A DNA stretch of 64,000 bases. It comes from Myxococcales bacterium (GTDB lineage Bacteria; Myxococcota_A; Polyangia; Polyangiales; Houyiibacteriaceae). Below are positions 61,201 to 64,000 of this stretch, one piece after another. The notes beneath the pieces were generated by a model. The model was given only the letters and a program-made list of their open reading frames with translations. It was not told where the DNA came from and made no database searches. Each line of letters begins with the position of its first letter. The stretch's first letter is position 1. The translations under genes were made by a program, and so were the position numbers. The stretch lies in contig JAHBWH010000004.1 in NCBI GenBank assembly GCA_019637115.1, forward strand, positions 1 to 64,000, written 5' to 3'.

Positions 61201-61315
61201 CGAACGTGAGCGGCTGGCCATCGAAGCGCGTCACGAAGGGTTGGCCGATCATACCTTCCCGGTGGCCGTGGTCCTCTTGGTGCCCGAAACGCTCGCTGCA
61301 GGGAGGCCGTCGTGA
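58223..61315 (+). CDS. drmD: SNF2-family helicase, DISARM DrmD-like
   Basis: 1030 residues, ATG overlapping the vsr stop. The SNF2/helicase core has Walker A ADDVGLGKTIEAGL (K147), VLCPASLQEKW, DEAH box VIDEAHN (255-258), LFLTATPHDGY (motif III), and the C-terminal RecA lobe with VILFTEYRATQKWL, LLATDAASEGIDLQ and EQRNGRVDRHGQ. About 400 further residues form a helical C-terminal region. Size, start pattern (PGQLVEVRRRQWMV) and gene order with a large adenine methyltransferase match DrmD of class 1 DISARM. The next gene overlaps its stop (GTGA). The assignment to DISARM rather than another SNF2-methyltransferase system is inference. Confidence 0.85.
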   Translation: MSEGSMVSASPEPGQLVEVRRRQWMVSDVDASSVSPELRRQSLVKLASIDEDALGEEIEVVWELEPGAHVIERAGLPTLSTLDDPSTLDAFLDAVRWGAATNADRGYLQAPFRSGASIEDYQLDPLVRAIDMARTNLLIADDVGLGKTIEAGLVIQEMLLRHRARTVLVLCPASLQEKWRVEMAEKFGLEFRIVDTEFVKRLRRERGVHANPWTAFPRLIASIDWAKQGEGMRLLRDVLPPHPTYSRRFDMLVIDEAHNVAPTVGRYALESLRTRLVRLVAPHYQHKLFLTATPHDGYTESFTALLELLDDQRFSRNVLPPEDQLARVMVRRLKSDLVDADGKKLYPVRRLEALNVEYTDDERAARKLLDEYIASREAQDDRAGIASHFVHQLLRKRLASSPAAFGSTLARHVATLEGRVEKLRASRLDERILRRAISKSEEDYADDDSRETAEVEAIEEASRRLRPLSDAEKKLLARLRSWAEVAGHKPDSKAASLLRWLEATLRPGGHWSKTRVILFTEYRATQKWLQEILASHGFGASRLALLFGGMDPKERESIKAAFQADPSESPVRILLATDAASEGIDLQNHCNLLVHVEIPYNPNVMEQRNGRVDRHGQKQSEVVIYHPVDSDGGHGDDILRALRKLDLMRADMGSVNPVIAPQLPALLEGRRRELDTRAAEQRIDRARRYVKAERELRERIAKLHDRLTTTRGEQHLTPDRIERVVRVALALADKPDLTPANLAGVSDVPVFRMPALSGSWSRCLDGLEHPFTKRVRPITFDHDVAKGRDDVVLVHLNHPLVQMSLRVLRAEVWARDDVKKLSRVTARMLPDARLDGPAVVVVSRLVITGGNHHRLHEELTEAGGYLRDTSFRREDRVGELRGWLDDSKPAVIPDPLFDALRTRFEKHTGAVLNAVGARSKERLKGLGSTLDARKRKEVDEMSQLLDDLATNLRAELDKEEPKQLSLFSEDERTQLRRDRLALEARLRRIPEERERERLAIEARHEGLADHTFPVAVVLLVPETLAAGRPS

Positions 61316-64000
61316 GCGCACGGTTCGAGTGGCTGAATCTGGTTGAGGTCTCGGGACCGTTCCTCGCGATTCCCGTCCTACGCGAGGTCTTCCCGCAGGG
61401 GCTCGAGGAGCTCGACGCGACTCGCGCCAAGCGCCTTCGCAGCGCCTACGAGGAGTGGCGGGATGCGGTGGATGGCGACGACGCCGGGCGGGAGGAGTTG
61501 CACGCTGCGTGGATCGACGAAGTGCTGCGCACCGCGCTCGATGCTGACGACCCGATGGTGAAGACCGGGGCCGAAGTTCCTGCGGCATCGGCGGAGCTGC
61601 CGGAACACGGCGTGACCATCGTGCCCGAGCGGGTGCTGGTCGACCCCACGCACGGCGGCGCCGTACTGGCCCCCATCCATGTCTTCCCGCCCGACACCGA
61701 CTTGTCGGCGACACGGAAGTTCGAGGGGCTCTCGAGCTCGCCGGAAGACCGGATGGTCTCGCACCTACGTGCACTGAACCTTCCCTTCGGCGTCGTGACC
61801 AATGGCGAACGTTGGATGCTCGTGCACGCGCCCTCGGGCCAGGTGACGACCTTCGCCAGTTGGTACGCCCGGCTCTGGGGACAGGAACCCGAGACGCTCC
61901 GCGCGTTCGTATCGCTCCTCGGCGTGCGCCGGTTCTTCGCGCCGGAGGATGACCGCCTCCCGGCGCTCTTCACCCGCTCGATGAAGCACCAAGACGAGGT
62001 CGCCGACGCGCTCGGCGACCAGGTCCGGCGGGCCATCGAAGTCTTGGTCCAAGCACTCGACCGGGCGGACCAGGATCGGAACCGTGAGCTCCTCCACGAC
62101 GTGAAGCCTCGAGACCTCTACGAGGCGGGCCTCACCGTGATGATGCGGCTCGTGTTCCTCCTGGCAGCGGAGGAGCGCGGACTCTTGCTCCTCGGGGAGC
62201 CGCGCTACGACGCCTTCTACGCGGTCTCGACGTTGCGGATGCAGCTCCGCGCGGAGACCGACGAGATCCTCGAGCGCCGCCGCTCGGCATGGTCACGGCT
62301 GCTCGCGACCTTCCGGGGCGTGTTCGGCGGCATCGACCATCCCACGTTGCGACTCCCCGCGATGGGTGGCTCGCTCTTCGATCCGGATCGTTTCCCGTTC
62401 CTCGAGGGGCGCCTGAAGGGCACGTCTTGGCGAAGCCACCGCGCGGAGCCCCTACCGATCGACGACCGCACGGTCTTGTTGCTCCTCGAAGCCATCCAGA
62501 CCTTCGAGGGGCGCACGCTCTCGTATCGAGCGCTCGACGTGGAACAGATCGGTCACGTCTACGAAGGTCTGCTCGAACGCACCGTCGAGCGCGTCGCCGA
62601 CGTGACGCTCGAGCTCGACGCGAGCACCTCGGCCAAAGACGCGCGCGTCACGCTCGGCGAGCTCGAGTCGGCACGACTCGATGGGAAGGCGAGCGTCACG
62701 GAGCTCCTCGTCGAGCGCACGAAGCGTTCGAAGTCGGCGATCGCGAAGGCGTTGGCTGCGGAGGTCGAGCCCATTCGGAGCGCGCGCCTCCTGTCCGTCT
62801 GTCGTGGTGACGTGAAGCTCCGCGACCGACTCGAGCCCTACGTGCGCCTCCTACGCACCGACCCTTGGGGCTATCCGCTGGTCCACCCGAAGGGCGCGTT
62901 CGTCGTCGTGCTCGGGACCGACCGGCGCGAGACCGGCACGCACTACACGCCGAAGAGCCTCACCGAGCGCATCGTCGAAGAGACGTTGACGCCGCTCGTC
63001 TACGAAGGCCCAGCGACCGGTACACCGCGCAGCGAGTGGAAGCTGAAGACGCCTGAAGAGCTGCTCGACCTGAAGGTTTGCGACCCGGCAATGGGCTCGG
63101 GCGCATTCCTAGTGCAGGCGTGCCGCTTCTTGAGCGCCCGACTGATCGAGTCCTGGGCAATCGAGGAGGCCGCTGGACGCATCGTCGACCTCACTGGCAA
63201 GACCCATGACCCGAGCACCAACGTCGAGACCATGTCGTTCGGTGAGGAGGTGCGTGCCGAGAACGCGCGGCGCATCGTGGCAGAGCGCTGCCTCTACGGC
63301 GTCGACCTGAACCCGCTCGCCGTCGAGTTGGCGAAGCTGTCGCTGTGGCTCGTCACGCTGTCGAAGGGGCGACCGTTCGGCTTCCTTGACCACAACCTCC
63401 GCCAGGGGGACAGCTTGCTCGGCATCAGCCGGCTCGAACAGCTCACGGACCTGTCGATGACTCCGAAGAGGCAGACACAACGACGACTCTTTGGAGAAAG
63501 CGTTCGGTATAGCGTCCGGACGGCCCTGGCCATTCGCCTCCAGCTACGTGAGATGCCCATCCGCGACATTCGAGACGTGGAGGCTATGGCAACGCTCGAC
63601 GCCGCTGCGCGACAGAAGCTCGACGTCTCCGACGAGCTGGCGAATGCGTTCATTGCGGCGGTGTTCGCAGCTGAGAGCGACCGCGTGCTCGAGTCACGGC
63701 TGGCGGGCTTCGCCGTGGAAGCCGACCGGATCTCGGAGGGCAACGAGGAGGACCTGAAATCGCTGCGGTGTCGTGCGGCATCCGACTTGACCATCGACTC
63801 CCCCAGTGGGGCTCCGCGGACACCATTTCACTGGCCGCTCGAGTTCCCCGAGGTGTTTCATCGCCCCGACGCTGGGTTCGACGCGATCGTTGGTAATCCG
63901 CCGTTCATGGGCGGACGCATCCTCGGTCGACGGCTCGGGATGGTCTACCAGGAGTATCTGAAGACCATCCGAAACAACGTTGTCGGCTCTCCAGACCTTT
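61312..64000 (+). CDS. drmMI: N6-adenine DNA methyltransferase, DISARM DrmMI-like (partial, runs off right edge)
   Basis: At least 896 codons from GTG 61312, overlapping the helicase stop; no stop before the window end. The N-terminal 580 residues include FEWLNLVEVSGPFLAIPVLR, a nuclease-like or helical region (MVSHLRALNLPFGVVTNGER) and the IGHVYEGLLER segment typical of Eco57I/type IIG-like methylases. SAM motif I is VCDPAMGSGAFLVQ (D591) and catalytic motif IV is NPPF (N862). The motif region NPLAVELAKLSLWL lies between them. It methylates adenine and in DISARM marks host DNA as self. The rest of the gene and any drmA, drmB and drmC lie beyond the edge. Confidence 0.88.
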   Translation, partial: MSARFEWLNLVEVSGPFLAIPVLREVFPQGLEELDATRAKRLRSAYEEWRDAVDGDDAGREELHAAWIDEVLRTALDADDPMVKTGAEVPAASAELPEHGVTIVPERVLVDPTHGGAVLAPIHVFPPDTDLSATRKFEGLSSSPEDRMVSHLRALNLPFGVVTNGERWMLVHAPSGQVTTFASWYARLWGQEPETLRAFVSLLGVRRFFAPEDDRLPALFTRSMKHQDEVADALGDQVRRAIEVLVQALDRADQDRNRELLHDVKPRDLYEAGLTVMMRLVFLLAAEERGLLLLGEPRYDAFYAVSTLRMQLRAETDEILERRRSAWSRLLATFRGVFGGIDHPTLRLPAMGGSLFDPDRFPFLEGRLKGTSWRSHRAEPLPIDDRTVLLLLEAIQTFEGRTLSYRALDVEQIGHVYEGLLERTVERVADVTLELDASTSAKDARVTLGELESARLDGKASVTELLVERTKRSKSAIAKALAAEVEPIRSARLLSVCRGDVKLRDRLEPYVRLLRTDPWGYPLVHPKGAFVVVLGTDRRETGTHYTPKSLTERIVEETLTPLVYEGPATGTPRSEWKLKTPEELLDLKVCDPAMGSGAFLVQACRFLSARLIESWAIEEAAGRIVDLTGKTHDPSTNVETMSFGEEVRAENARRIVAERCLYGVDLNPLAVELAKLSLWLVTLSKGRPFGFLDHNLRQGDSLLGISRLEQLTDLSMTPKRQTQRRLFGESVRYSVRTALAIRLQLREMPIRDIRDVEAMATLDAAARQKLDVSDELANAFIAAVFAAESDRVLESRLAGFAVEADRISEGNEEDLKSLRCRAASDLTIDSPSGAPRTPFHWPLEFPEVFHRPDAGFDAIVGNPPFMGGRILGRRLGMVYQEYLKTIRNNVVGSPDL

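Overview
The window is about 64 kb of very GC-rich DNA, probably chromosomal, from a myxobacterium-like organism; my best guess is Myxococcota, order Polyangiales, near Sandaracinus. The reasons are the codon bias, a secreted protein ending in a MYXO-CTERM-like Gly-Cys/hydrophobic/Arg tail, two transmembrane Ser/Thr kinases, a PEGA-domain protein, an AgmX/TonB-C-like tail, and many lipoproteins with Asp-Ala-Gly linkers and Cys-rich repeats. The taxonomy is inference. I saw no tRNA, rRNA or CRISPR array.

Layout. 1-10 kb: a triplet-type repeat at the left edge, a frameshifted secreted protein, an alpha/beta-hydrolase lipoprotein, a small Cys-rich secreted protein, a giant FG-GAP protein, and a HerA-like ATPase that seems to lack its Walker B block, in a run with a metallophosphoesterase. 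12-19 kb: CoA-transferase, PIN-PhoH ATPase coupled to a QEGLA-motif protein, then PEGA protein-rsmD-coaD. 18-31 kb: zinc-ribbon Ser/Thr kinase, CPBP protease with a Ser-rich repeat tail, small lipoprotein, a CzcCBA-type metal efflux operon, a vWA-like lipoprotein and a GNAT enzyme. 31-37 kb: sensorless MCP-like protein, tatB-tatC, outer-membrane barrel, ECF sigma and membrane anti-sigma. 37-43 kb, minus strand: zinc-ribbon membrane protein, then the run pyk - EVE protein - PolX-like protein - disrupted lipoprotein. 43-56 kb: second kinase, two unknown proteins, class I methyltransferase, SMUG1-type uracil-DNA glycosylase, a pair of related Cys-rich lipoproteins (one with a vWA domain), a molybdopterin oxidoreductase, and a PDZ-CPBP protease with a 9-residue repeat insert.

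55.5-64 kb is accessory. About 1 kb without a convincing intact gene carries what looks like a decayed IS3-type transposase tail. It is followed by a tightly packed operon: C5-cytosine methyltransferase, Vsr-like endonuclease, DrmD-like SNF2 helicase, and a large N6-adenine methyltransferase (DrmMI-like) that runs off the right edge. This looks like the first half of a class 1 DISARM-type phage defence island, with an unusual C5-methyltransferase/Vsr pair at its head. It is the strongest candidate here for an unusual system.

Reading cautions: two genes (201-1806 and 37620-39547) appear interrupted by frameshift or nonsense changes. Several starts were moved inward or to GTG/TTG on the basis of overlaps, signal peptides or Shine-Dalgarno sequences.
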